DNA from: Manduca sexta
Lineage: Eukaryota > Arthropoda > Insecta > Lepidoptera > Sphingidae
Length of the DNA stretch: 64,000 bases
NCBI RefSeq assembly: GCF_014839805.1
Contig: NC_051116.1
Span: 7,235,556 to 7,299,555 of the forward strand
Direction: 5' to 3'
Shown: piece by piece, positions 51,989-62,318 of the stretch
Layout of the letters: the number at the start of each line of letters is the position of its first letter
Numbering within the stretch: the first letter of the stretch is position 1
Program-made: the position numbers and the translations under genes
Notes under the pieces: generated by a model
The model's input: the letters and a program-made list of their open reading frames with translations, nothing else
The model's database searches: none
What the model was told of the DNA's origin: nothing

Positions 51989-52849
51989 TATTTTTAATCA
52001 AATCTTCATAAATTATAGGCATTTTGTAAGTTGTAAAAAAACAATGTATGTATGGAAAATATTTTATTTATAAAGTACAATAAATAAATACTCTACAAAC
52101 ATAATCAATAAATAACAAATGTTCTATTTATTATTGAACAATTTAATTTTTTACGGGCAGTGTTTTTGTTGTTTTACACAGTATACAGTATAAATACTAT
52201 GTTGATAACAAGGCAATTGTCTGTCGATCGTCAGAATTACGCCGGCCTAATTACGCCTTTTATACCCGAGGGGATAGGCACAGGCGCAACCAGTGCACTT
52301 TAAATGACAATAATTTTACTTATTTGACTAATATTTTGTATTGACATCCTGGTTGACACTTAGACTCGAGTTCTTATACTATGAGCTTCACTCCGTACAT
52401 AACCACACGCTGTCAATGTTGAAAACATTCTAAAGTGAAGTGTACGGATTGCAGTACAATTGAGTCGAACACGTTGAGCGTTCAGAACTCTAGGTATAGT
52501 ACGTAGTATATCAATGAGGGTTCCCCAATTTTTTGTCTTTCAGGTTTATTGTATTTTTCACAAATATAGAATCATGTCATATATAATTCAATTTGTACAT
52601 CAAACTAGCTATTCGCGGTTTCGTCCCGTAAAGGAATTTTCCGGGATAAAAGTCCCGCTGTATATTTCTCGGGATAGAAAGTAGCCTATAAGCTTCCCAG
52701 GGTCTTAAACTATCTCCATACCAAATTGTTAAATATATTCTATAACAGGCCATTATGCTTAAATTAAAATCTCAAAAAAGACAGCCACCATAAACTCATG
52801 CATAGAAATATCACAAACCATATTCTGTTATAATACTTAAGGGTAAGGC

Positions 52850-53134
52850 ATATATATATATATATAAAAATGAATCCCTATTTCCCTTGGTCACGCCATC
52901 ACGCGTGAACGGCTGGACCGATATCACTATTTTTTGTTGTGTTTGTTATTGTCAGAAGGTTCTTATGAAAGAAAAAATCAAAAAATTGTGCGGAAAATTA
53001 GAAAATGTAGGAAAACGTAACGAAAGTATTAATTTTATATAACCGTCAATTGTTTGAAATAACTGTCAGCGATAGACACAATGCGCGCTGCAAATTCATA
53101 GTTAAGACGGGACAACGTCTGTCGGGTCAACTAG
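52850..53134 (+). mobile_element. Helitron-like non-autonomous element, copy 2
   Basis: Begins in a TA run, then AATCCCTATTTCCCTTGGTC, and ends GACAACGTCTGTCGGGTCAA then CTAG. About 30 bp longer inside than copy 1. Confidence 0.55.
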
Positions 53135-53765
53135 TACTATATAATGATTAATTCGTATAAATTTTAACCGCTCCAGTCGAATTCGTAGCGAAAATAGACC
53201 AATCAGAATAAAGTTTGATATGTTTACAGATGCCTTTTCTATTGGTAGATTTTTTTCCTTTACTAGGCAGATGAGCAAGCTATCCACCTGACGCTAAGCA
53301 TCCACCATGGACTTTGCAATGCCAGAGGTACAATCAAGCCGTTGGCTACGGGGAGGTAAACACTCTTTTTAACCCTCATGTAAAGAAAGATGTCATAGCA
53401 CTCGGGAAATTGGGGGGGTTCTATTCTCACCATTTACCCTTAGTTGGCGGTTAATTTAGTTTAGTAGAATCAACTGTAAGAGGTTCAGAACAAAGAGGCT
53501 CATAAAATTATTACAAAATATTTTTTTCATACAAAACAAACAATTTTTTCCCAGATTTTAAGTGTATTGTGAAAGGTCCTTAATGTAATTAACATTGGGT
53601 TAAAGTATTCTCTTTCTATTACCTTTCCAAAGTATTCGTATATACAGGAGTTATAATTAAAATAGTACTTAATGTATTGACATAAGGTTACAAGTATTTT
53701 TTTTCACACTATTTTTTATGTTTTGAATGCGTTGTAAAATGATACTTAACCCAATGAAAATAAGG

Positions 53766-53864
53766 TTACAAGTTGTCGAACTCCGGCGGCGGGCTCTTGG
53801 TCGCCTGCGCTATGGCGGCTTTGGGAAGATCTTCTCCTTGGTTCATCACAGAATTTAGTAGTCG
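53766..53864 (-). CDS. Ech1: Ech1 exon 9: C terminus and stop
   Basis: Acceptor tttccag; 32 codons, then TAA at 53766-53768. It encodes RLLNSVMNQGEDLPKAAIAQ, then ATKSPPPEFDNL. The part up to IAQAT aligns with the ECH1 C-terminal helix without gaps. The last residues do not form a peroxisomal PTS1. Confidence 0.93.
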   Translation of the reverse strand, partial: RLLNSVMNQGEDLPKAAIAQATKSPPPEFDNL

Positions 53865-56800
53865 CTGGAAACAAAATATAAATCAAGTTGAATAAAATAA
53901 TTATTTTTTAGAAATAAACACATCGACTTTACTTTTTAAAATATTTAATCTATCCTATATTTTGTTTATGGAAAAGGGGCTTACATACCATGTATACAAG
54001 ATCAGAGCTGGAAAGGTAACAGCTTGGAAAGGGACGTCAAGCAAAAGAATTAAGGAGAAACCATATGCTAGATGGTAGGACGAGATCAAAAAATTGTGGG
54101 TACCAAATGCCTCCAAAAGCACAAGAGGCGACTAGAATTCCTTACAAGAGACCTTCACCTCCAAAGGGGTTCTTGCAAATACAATACAAAGAAAACAAAT
54201 TATGCACTATATTATAATAATAATAAACCCTTTTATTTCCCAAAAACTGAACAGCAAAACAATATTCATCAGTAATTATTAGTTTAAAGTTATTCTAAAG
54301 TATGTCTCGAATTTCGGTGTGCCTCGTGGCATAGGCCTCCTTTAACTGTTCCCATTATCGTCTATCGCGAGCTACCCTCCTCCAGTTTGGTCCTGCTGTC
54401 TGTTTGATTTCCTCTTCCCATCTAATATGTATGTATGCACTATATTACTAAGGAAGAAATAAAGGCTTATTATTATGTTTATACAGACAGGGCAGGCCCC
54501 TCTGTATGTGACGCGAAGTGTGGCGCAGTGTCGATTGATTATAATTTTTGGCACAAAGTTAGCAGAGGTACACGACTGTTAGGTTTTATTTATTAACGCG
54601 ACATCAAAATGATCCTATCAAAATAAGAATAATTTTTTTTTTACATTATCCATTTTTCCAAAATAGTAAATATAAGTAGTTAAGTAGTTCCTTGCCGTTT
54701 TGACAAATATTATATTTTCAGGTATTGGTAGGTAAGATAAGCGGTCTTATCCTCGAGCGATAACACCGCCAATTGTACCTCCTTTCAGCCTTCATTGTTT
54801 TAATATTAAGCACAATGTTTTGTATATGGTGTACAATAAAGCTATGAAATAAATCGACCGTCCCTACGTAAAGTATCGAATCTACAAAATTGCATTTTGC
54901 AGATGCAATACTTTACATAGGGACCGTGGAATAAATATCGCTTGTTTAGTGTTTATTCCCATGGCGATAAGCACTTCGATCCTTATTGTCTTAAATGCAG
55001 TTCATTTCAATAAGGACCGTTTAAATATCGACAGTCCCTACGCAAAGTATCGAATCTACAAAATGCAATTTTGCAGATTCGATACTTTGCGTGGGGACCG
55101 TCGAAATAAATAAATAAAAAAAGAATTTTCCAAATCGGTTCATAAATGAGCGAGTTCTGAGGTAACAAACATACAAAAAAAAAGAAAAAAAATTCATGTC
55201 GAATTAATAACCTCCTCCTTTTTTTTGAAGTCGGTTAATAAATAGGTACTCACGATGTGTTCGAGTCCGTCGTCGCTGGGCCGGCTCTGCGAGTACACGA
55301 GGCTGAGCTTGGTGGTCTGCACCGCCACCGGACTCTTCGCGGCGATGCCCTCCGCCACCTCCAGCGCGTGCGACAGCGCCCTGAGGAGGAGAAACATATC
55401 ACTCTCCAGGCTGATGGGCAGGGAGAAAGGACTGCCGAGTATGCAAGTTCAAACCCGAACACCTCTGACTTGTAAAACTATGTGTGTATTTATATTTACG
55501 CGAATGTTAGACATTGAAATTAAACCACTTTTCGTATTCTATGGCGGTTTTTTATGACCACCAACAGCTAAACAAAATTTTAAAAGTTGTATGTTTAGAA
55601 AATGTAGGTTGATGTTGTAACCCTGACTTTGCGGATGAACAACACCTCAGTCCCCCCCGTGACCATGAAGGCTGCAAAGTCTTCGAAACGTCGGGAGAAA
55701 ATAATAATATAAAAAACCGCGATAGAATCCGGAAATTAGTTTAATTTCAATATGTGTGTATTCTTTGTGAATATAGAAGCATGCAAGGAACTATGCAACT
55801 TATATCACATAGTTAAGTATTATAAGTTGCATTGTTTCTTGCATGCAACTCATATATATTTTAAATATATTATGGCAATCCTATGTTATTTCTTTGTGAA
55901 TTATCGCTTGCTTTCACGGTGAAGGAAAACATCAGGAAATCTGCATACTCAAGAAGTTCTCTATAGGAATTTTGAGGGTGTGTAGAATTTACCAGCCCGC
56001 ACTAGGCCAGCATTGTGGACTAAGGCCTAATCTCTTTCAGTAGTAGAGGAGGCACAGCAGAGGGATAGTATATTATACAGGGTTGATATTATTATTATTC
56101 TCAACAGATGGTGCGGACCACATATATACCGTAAAGACTTTTGGCAAATTAACCGAATAAGACTTCTCCTAGCATAAAAAATCTGTACCTATATAGAATC
56201 AGAGTACCTTATTTAGGTTCCAATTAAGGTTTGCGTCAAATATAAGAAAACAAGCTGTTACATAATTTCATTAAAATCAGTTCATTGTTGAAACTTAACT
56301 ATGTAACAGACAGATTCAAGAAATGATTACCTATGTACCTTTACTATTAAAAATGTAACGAAATGTTATGAAAATGTCTGGATGTTTGTTACAACTAAAC
56401 GCAGCAACAGCTGAACGGATTTGGCATACAGATAGACGATATCCTGGATTAACACATACGCCACTTTTGTATATTACTCCTATAGGATACAATGAAATTT
56501 TTTGTACGAGCCGACCCGACCGCACCTGATGGTAAGTGGAGTTGTGTCCAAAAGAATGTCCACTGACAAAAGAATACTCCTCTACCACCTCTTGACTGTT
56601 GATACAATTATGCCGGCCTGTAAACCGGATGTACACAGGCTGATCCCGGAATGCGACACTTACGTGGGCCACTATGGCGGGTTTTAACACCTTGTGTATG
56701 GTGGTCGCTATCTGGGAGGATATAAAATATATCCTACCAACAGCAATTTATTTTTTTCGGATTACAAATGTGTGACACTGACTAGTAGCATTTATTAGGT

Positions 56801-59800
56801 TGGGAAATGGGCCGTTAAAGTGATAAATATTATAATATGTATGTATTTATAGCATAATTAATCAGCTAGATCAGGAGTAACAGCTTAGTTTTTGATACTT
56901 GACTTTTGGAGACACAAAAATACACATTTTTTTTCCTAACTTCGAAGACAAAAAATTCCTCTAATATATTTGACTGATCATCAACTACATATTTGCTAAA
57001 CAGTGACTAATTTACTAGAGATCTTGTCTTGTCCATATTTGTACTTCTAAATTACAGCAAACCAAAGATAAACATGATACAAAAAATATCTAGATATATT
57101 CACGTTTTTTGATCTGGAAACACTTTGCTGACGAGCCCGATTTCCTTTGCCTCCTTGGCGTCGAACTTCCGGCCCGTGAAACACAACTCCCTGGCGATTG
57201 AAGTGTTGCCCACCACCTGAAATGGGCAGTTGTATAATGAGTATCCTGCTCGAAGGACCAAAACTTATGTACGGTGTATCTATAGTATTTATACATTGGC
57301 AATAAGGTTGATTATTGTTTGTAGTGTTTTATAGAAGGAAAAATTCTTCTGAATTTGTTGAAACATTGGGTAGAAATTTATGTTGCAAATATTTACTGTA
57401 ATCATTGTGGGCGCGTATTGGATCCGACATCGCAATTTCTTTGTTATGCCTTATGTCATAAAGCATTACTTGGCAATTTGTTTTTATAATTATCAGATTT
57501 TAAATTCTTGTAACATTAGGGACCTTTCAAGTATTATGTAACGCAATTTGGGGAGATCTTTCATATGTGAGAGTCCGCCTAGGTAGGTAATTATACTTTC
57601 TAGTATCAGATGTTAGTAAACATGTACCTTGGGCAGCCTCTGCAACGTGCCGACATCAGCCGCTAAACCGACCTCCACTTCCTTCACTTGGAACCACGCA
57701 TCCTCTGTGCAATACCTGAAAATAAAAAAATAAAAGAAATCAACAATTATCCTGTTGTACATATGTTTAATAATATTTCCGAATTATTTATAATTTAAAT
57801 AGGTATCACAATTTTTTTTAAATTATAAAAACATTGCTATCTTTTGCCTAATTGAATATATATTAGAAAAAATAATTTGTTACAAAAGTATCCCTATAAA
57901 AAGTAATTTTGGTCAATACTTAAAAATATAAAAATAGCTTTGCTGCCTTTATGAAATACATATTTGACAAAAAGGTCGACATAGGTTTTTCATTTATAAT
58001 ATCTTATCTATTCCATATACCAGTGGCTAAGGGTCAATATAACCCGATTTCTGCCGGCTTCCTTTATGTAAAATTATTAGAATTTATATAGAATCTTATT
58101 ATCATTAGAATGATTTGTAGACCGCATCTTCTTCCCTGCCAGCCCGAGCTGGCTTCTTTGTTTACTAAGTATATTTTTCATTTATTTTATTTTCAATATA
58201 AATTGTCTTTGTTTATATAAGCTAATTTAATTAAGTAATAATTAAACATTGTCATGTACCTTGACTTATCATAAGTGCAACTATGTTCGTCAACGTGATG
58301 AAAAAAGCATTTTATTTATTTTATTTTAGCATTCATCCATATCAGTACCTATATGTTGTGTCGAATTCCCTTTAGGAATATTTTCGCCACTGCCCCATTG
58401 CCCATTTTTTTTTTTGTACAAAGTGTTTTATTTACACCGTATACTGTCAGTTGTAAAAACTAAGCAAAAATCTGAACATGTTCACATCACGGAATATACA
58501 TAGTGAAATGTTTTTATTTGCGTCTGCCTACCCTTTCGGATAAAAGGCATGTGTGTGTAGAACTTGCTTTTAAATGTTAGGTTAGGATTGTCATTGGAGT
58601 GGAATGACAAGTGGTATATGAATTCAGTGGAGGCCTTAGTGAATGCAAATATTGCTAGCAATAATCGAACGCAAATATTGCTAGGATTAATTATAATCCT
58701 TTGTAGGTATATCAGAATGAAATTCAGTGTCAATCTTAAGTGTGATATCAGTAAGCATATTAAAATAATCGTTATTTAGTAAACCCATATTAATATAATT
58801 TCAAATGACATTTTAATTGACAATATGTGACACATTTTGACAACTGACTTTTATTTATGTCACAACGCAAACTCATCCGAGAACAATTTTAAGTAACATC
58901 TTAAGCTTGGTTTATTAAATAGTTCAATGCATTAAACTTGAGATTTCGCTCAAGCATGAGATTGTTTTGTTATCAAAAATAAAAAAAATAAAATAAAAAA
59001 AAACAGGGCTCCATGTCACTGTTCGTTTGCCCCACTCTCCCCCCCCCCTCCCTCCGCTGCCATTATGCGTAATGCGTGCTATATAAATACCGGATGTCGG
59101 CCGCGGTGATGAGGTCCACGCCGGCCCCGATGCACGCGTTGTGTACGACGCTCAGCACCGGCTTCACGCACTTCTCCAGCGACGTTATGCCGTCCTGGTA
59201 ACATTAACACATAAATAAAAGGATTTTTCATATCTTTACATATAATAAAGTCACAGATCGATGCTTGTATGTATATATTAAAAAAAAATGAATATAAAGT
59301 TTTTTAGATTTTTTTATCTGTATGTTTGTACACGCATTTCGTAAAAATTACTGGATGGAATTGGATGTAGTTTTCAGCGATGTATTGCTAGAGGTTTATT
59401 TTTTATCACTAAAAAACTTTTTCACGCGGGCAGAGTTGCTGGTAAGAACTAGTTCTTAAATTAAACCAGTTTTTTGTAAGCGTTCAATAGTAATATAAGA
59501 AATTATAAATTGGCCAAAAATTATAATATCTCATTTCTACAATATGACTACTAAAATGCCACGAATTTTTTAAATTCCCTACATCTTCTAAAGCACACAT
59601 AATTTTAATTGGCAATCGACACCATTAGACGGACAATTTAATATCCAACAATTTGGTAGTTAAAATTTTTCATAAGGGGCCGTTCAAGTATTACGTAACG
59701 CAATTTTTGAAGATTTTTGATCACCCCACCACATGTAACGCGCCGTAACGTTTTCCTGTACGCCCCCGCCCCCCCCTCCAAAATTTATGTAACTCTAAAG

Positions 59801-62318
59801 TGACAATTTTTTTTGGAATATTCACACAATTATTTTACGCAAACGACCGGAAAATTGCTAAAATACCTTTGTTATTATTTTAAAATAAAAAAAAAAACAA
59901 TGTTACATAACGCTTTGTACGAGAACCCCCTCCCGCTTTTGTGACACATCGTAATGTTTTACCAGACCCCGCCTCCCCCCAAATTGCGTTACGTAATACT
60001 TGAACGGCCCCTAAAGATCTAAACTTTATTAAAGAAATTAAAAAAAATCTACATCTTTCTAATTTTTTCTTAAGAAGAAACGTAGATTGCATATTCCCCG
60101 TGACTAGGGCGTCACCATGTATGGAACGAATCGCTTAGGCCGTTTGCCTAGAGGGACTTAAACCACATACCTGTGCAAATTTGATGAACCCATAATGGAA
60201 CCTGGCCCTCCGCGCCACATCGGGTAGATCGTCCGCTTCCGATGCCAACTCTACTAGACTTTGTAACTCTATACCTGGAAAATTATAAAAGTATTTTTAT
60301 TCATGTATTCTTTCATGAGATCCTTCTCCTGACATTAACAAATACAACAAAAAAAATATTAGTGAAATCGGTCCAGCCCTTCACGCATGATGGCGTGACC
60401 AAGGGAAATAGGGATTCATTTTTATATATATAGATTTGCAAGTTTGAACTGCTGTGTATTAAAAAACATACCTAGACTAATAATATATATAGTATAAAGT
60501 TTAATTTGGAATATTAAATCAGCTTACCTCCAGTGAAGTGTTTGCCTTGTCCAGAGAGAACAATCACTCTGCACTCAGAGTTGTTGCTTAATGTGGAAAA
60601 ACACTCATTCAGCTCCCTGGAATTTATTAATAAACAATCTTAATACTTTAATATAAAGTTTACATTACATTGAGATTCCAAAATATTAATATATGCATAG
60701 CATCAAGTCTTTTCCCTTTTCAGGAAAAGCTGTTACACATCTATATTTCACCAGATATGTTAGATCATAGGGGCAAGCCTATTGCCATATGCTGAGCATA
60801 ATTCTGTGTTGATACTGAGCAAAAAACTCTTTATGATTTCACTTGAACTGAGGTTTGAACCTGAGATGACAACATTGTGGTTGTACCTACCCATATACAT
60901 AATACATTCATTACATAGAGGCAGTTATATTTATTGAAATAAAACTATTTTGTGGATTTTATTGCAGTTTTTATAGTATAATACTTTTCCTGAAAAATTT
61001 AAACATAAAAAAGGCCAAAAATTATAATATAAAAAAACACAATGAAATCAGTTTTATTTCAATGCCTAATATTCTCATAAGCACATGAAATCATGATGTA
61101 GTTATATATATTTTTTTTAATGTTTTGAAGGTCCATAGCTGTATATAGGTATGCCGTAAAGATTTTCAGATGGACCTGTCAAATATCACCTGCATCTAGT
61201 AAGTTCCATAACCCTTATGAGGTTTGTCTATGTACTGAATATTAATATTACCTCCACATAGCCCTGTTTAATGTGTTTAATTTCTTTGGTCTGTTGAGTT
61301 CTACGTGAAACACATGTTTTTTGGGCACAGATACAGCTAATGTTTCATATTGGGGAACTTCCGAGGAATATGTCCGGCGCAGGAAACCTGAAGAATATAA
61401 TAGTGTTATTATTATGTGTATAAAGTGCCTAAAATAGGCTTAGAGGTACCTAGCGATGTGGTTTGTAAGGTACAGTATTATATATATCAGATACAAACCA
61501 GGGGCGGCCAAAGAGTTTACCTAATTCTAATTTGGGGGCTGTCTAATCAATCAACCCATCTTGTAAAATAAATGGCTTTATAATGATGCAGATAAATAAT
61601 TTAGGAGAAATACAGGATAGTAAAATATAATAATTGTTTAATATGACAAAGAAATCAACCGCATTGGTTATGTGTTAAAAATGTATACTATTCATATAAA
61701 GGTCTTTTTTAATTATTTGGTAAGATGTTAACTGCCTTTAATGGGGACAGAGAGCCCAATAAATCCATAGGGCTGTGGGATAAAGCACAAAAAGCCCTTA
61801 TGCAGATCCCACGGCTGGTACAAGCAAAAATAATTTATGAATTTTTCACTGTCAATCAGTATACCAATTTCATTTATTAACCATATAAGCTTTAAGGAAC
61901 TTGTACCAATTCTGTCTCAGTCATAATGTTTTTTTTTTAATTTTGATTGTCCCCTTATTATTGGAAAGGCAAAGGGTTTTAGCCCACACAGCCTCAATCA
62001 GTCACAATGTTCTTTGCTACATAGATAACCTTTTTAAAGAGTTGGATATAGGAAGGATGATAATTATGACCCTATCCTTTCAACTTGTTCAAAGGAGGTT
62101 TATAGGCTGCTATAGTCTTGTCTACTGGTTGACAAGGTAAATTGGCTAGTAAGGATAGTTAAACCTGGTTGGTATTACTCCAAGTTGCAGTATCAACTTG
62201 AGAATAATTAATTAGTTTCTTTAAACTTTAATATTTATATGTAATTTAATCAGATAAACTTACTACCGACGGATTTCCTAGTTTGGTTTAGCACAAGTGT
62301 TTTTATAATAACCGACAT
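53766..62318 (-). CDS. Ech1: Delta(3,5)-delta(2,4)-dienoyl-CoA isomerase, mitochondrial
   Basis: Nine exons on the - strand (62318-62264, 61387-61252, 60616-60528, 60274-60171, 59194-59091, 57715-57628, 57216-57104, 55380-55254, 53864-53766) join in phase to 304 residues, complete from ATG to TAA. The protein belongs to the crotonase fold and aligns along its length with ECH1: HVELNRPKKLNTLN, VIVLSGQGKHFTGG, NACIGAGVDLITAADIR, FQVKEVEVGLAADVG, SPVAVQTTKLSLVYS. The three acidic residues that mark this isomerase (Asp of GVDL, Glu of VKE, Asp of AADVG) are all present. It moves double bonds from 3,5- to 2,4-dienoyl-CoA during beta-oxidation of odd-position unsaturated fatty acids. The N terminus (MSVIIKTLVLNQTRKSVG, then FLRRTYSS) is a typical mitochondrial presequence. 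The C terminus, FDNL, lacks the SKL peroxisomal signal of mammalian ECH1. Confidence 0.96.
53985..54140 (+). pseudogene. LINE reverse-transcriptase protein scrap with internal stop
   Basis: Frame reads KEKPYARW, a stop, then DEIKKLWVPNASKSTRG, similar to the RPxARWxDDI region of LINE ORF2. Faces the scrap at 54300. Confidence 0.45.
54300..54425 (-). pseudogene. LINE reverse-transcriptase protein, C-terminal scrap
   Basis: Reverse strand reads RWEEEIKQTAGPNWRRVARD then RRQWEQLKEAYATRHT, the standard LINE ORF2 ending. Short and isolated. Confidence 0.7.
54854..55103 (-). mobile_element. Nested-hairpin repeat, copy 2
   Basis: Inverted relative to the copy at 42635. Each end is itself a hairpin of CCCTACGCAAAGTATCGAATC and its complement, giving two stem-loops that can also pair with each other. 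Confidence 0.75.
55105..55243 (+). mobile_element. Repeat block touching the Ech1 exon 8 donor
   Basis: CGGTTCATAAATGAGCGAGT to TGAAGTCGGTTAATAAATAG, the same block as 12500-12630. Follows the nested-hairpin repeat and ends a few bases from the donor at 55248-55253. Confidence 0.65.
55254..55380 (-). CDS. Ech1: Ech1 exon 8
   Basis: Acceptor tcctcag, donor gtgagt. It encodes ALSHALEVAEGIAAKSPVAV, then QTTKLSLVYSQSRPSDDGLE and HI. A repeat ends about 5-10 nt from the donor. Confidence 0.95.
55790..56100 (+). mobile_element. SINE family D, 3' part with shared flank
   Basis: Body TCACGGTGAAGGAAAACATC to tail AGGGTTGATATTATTATTAT. About 90 bp upstream of the body is also shared with 51270-51345 (AGTTAAGTA, TTGCATTGTTTCTTGCATG), so the copied unit is larger than the SINE. 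Confidence 0.7.
56512..56742 (+). mobile_element. Interspersed repeat family B, full copy
   Basis: CGCACCTGATGGTAAGTGGA to GGATATAAAATATATCCTAC. In an Ech1 intron. Confidence 0.68.
57104..57216 (-). CDS. Ech1: Ech1 exon 7
   Basis: Acceptor tttcag, donor gtgaat. It encodes VVGNTSIARELCFTGRKFDA, then KEAKEIGLVSKVFPDQK plus AC of a split Thr codon. This is the FTGR..A.EA...GLVS motif of the crotonase family. The donor overlaps an in-frame TGA, so failure to splice would stop translation at once. Confidence 0.93.
57628..57715 (-). CDS. Ech1: Ech1 exon 6: catalytic Glu and Asp
   Basis: Acceptor ttttcag, donor gtacat. It encodes YCTEDAWFQVKEVEVGLAAD, then VGTLQRLPK. VKE and AADVG carry the two remaining acidic residues. 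Confidence 0.96.
59091..59194 (-). CDS. Ech1: Ech1 exon 5: second oxyanion hole and first catalytic Asp
   Basis: Acceptor ttaccag, donor gtattt. It encodes DGITSLEKCVKPVLSVVHNA, then CIGAGVDLITAADI. The Asp of GVDL is one of the three acidic active-site residues. Strongly GC-rich. Confidence 0.96.
59676..60011. mobile_element. Harbinger-type MITE with TAA target duplication
   Basis: Inverted ends GGGGCCGTTCAAGTATTACG and CGTAATACTTGAACGGCCCC flanked by TAA at 59673-59675 and 60012-60014. A 3-bp TWA duplication fits PIF/Harbinger elements. A damaged end of the same family is at about 57525-57553. Confidence 0.75.
60171..60274 (-). CDS. Ech1: Ech1 exon 4: helical segment
   Basis: Acceptor tttccag, donor gtatgt. 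It encodes IELQSLVELASEADDLPDVA, then RRARFHYGFIKFAQ, equivalent to the GIDLMDMAS...DVAR segment of vertebrate ECH1. Confidence 0.93.
60305..60435 (-). mobile_element. Helitron-like element, 5' end only
   Basis: Reverse copy of the left half (ACCAAGGGAAATAGGGATTC, GAAATCGGTCCAGCCCTTCA); the CTAG half is missing. In an Ech1 intron. Confidence 0.55.
60528..60616 (-). CDS. Ech1: Ech1 exon 3: first oxyanion-hole strand
   Basis: Acceptor ttccag, donor gtaagc. It encodes ELNECFSTLSNNSECRVIVL, then SGQGKHFTGG, the segment carrying the first oxyanion-hole backbone. Confidence 0.95.
61252..61387 (-). CDS. Ech1: Ech1 exon 2: start of crotonase domain
   Basis: Acceptor cttcag, donor gtaata. It encodes SFLRRTYSSEVPQYETLAVS, then KKHVFHVELNRPKKLNTLNR. 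The strand HVELNRP is the crotonase opening motif. Confidence 0.95.
62264..62318 (-). CDS. Ech1: Ech1 exon 1: start codon and mitochondrial presequence
   Basis: ATG with A at -3 (aaaaATGTCG), 18 codons and donor gtaagt. The peptide MSVIIKTLVLNQTRKSVG has Lys/Arg/Ser/Thr and no acidic residue, as expected for an import signal. Confidence 0.9.

Larger units (their letters stand above)
47001..53765. other. Intergenic region between Spred and Ech1
   Basis: AT-rich, with family B, SINE, Helitron-like and pogo-type elements. A short GC patch with CpGs is at 49430-49520. No exon-like reading was found. The Ech1 3'UTR must occupy the right edge, but no clear - strand AATAAA was seen near it. Confidence 0.6.

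Noticed and set aside
55250..55475. Overlapping frames on both strands over Ech1 exon 8.
   Set aside because: They are shadows of the conserved crotonase frame. Only the - strand frame reading SPVAVQTTKLSLVYS aligns with a family.
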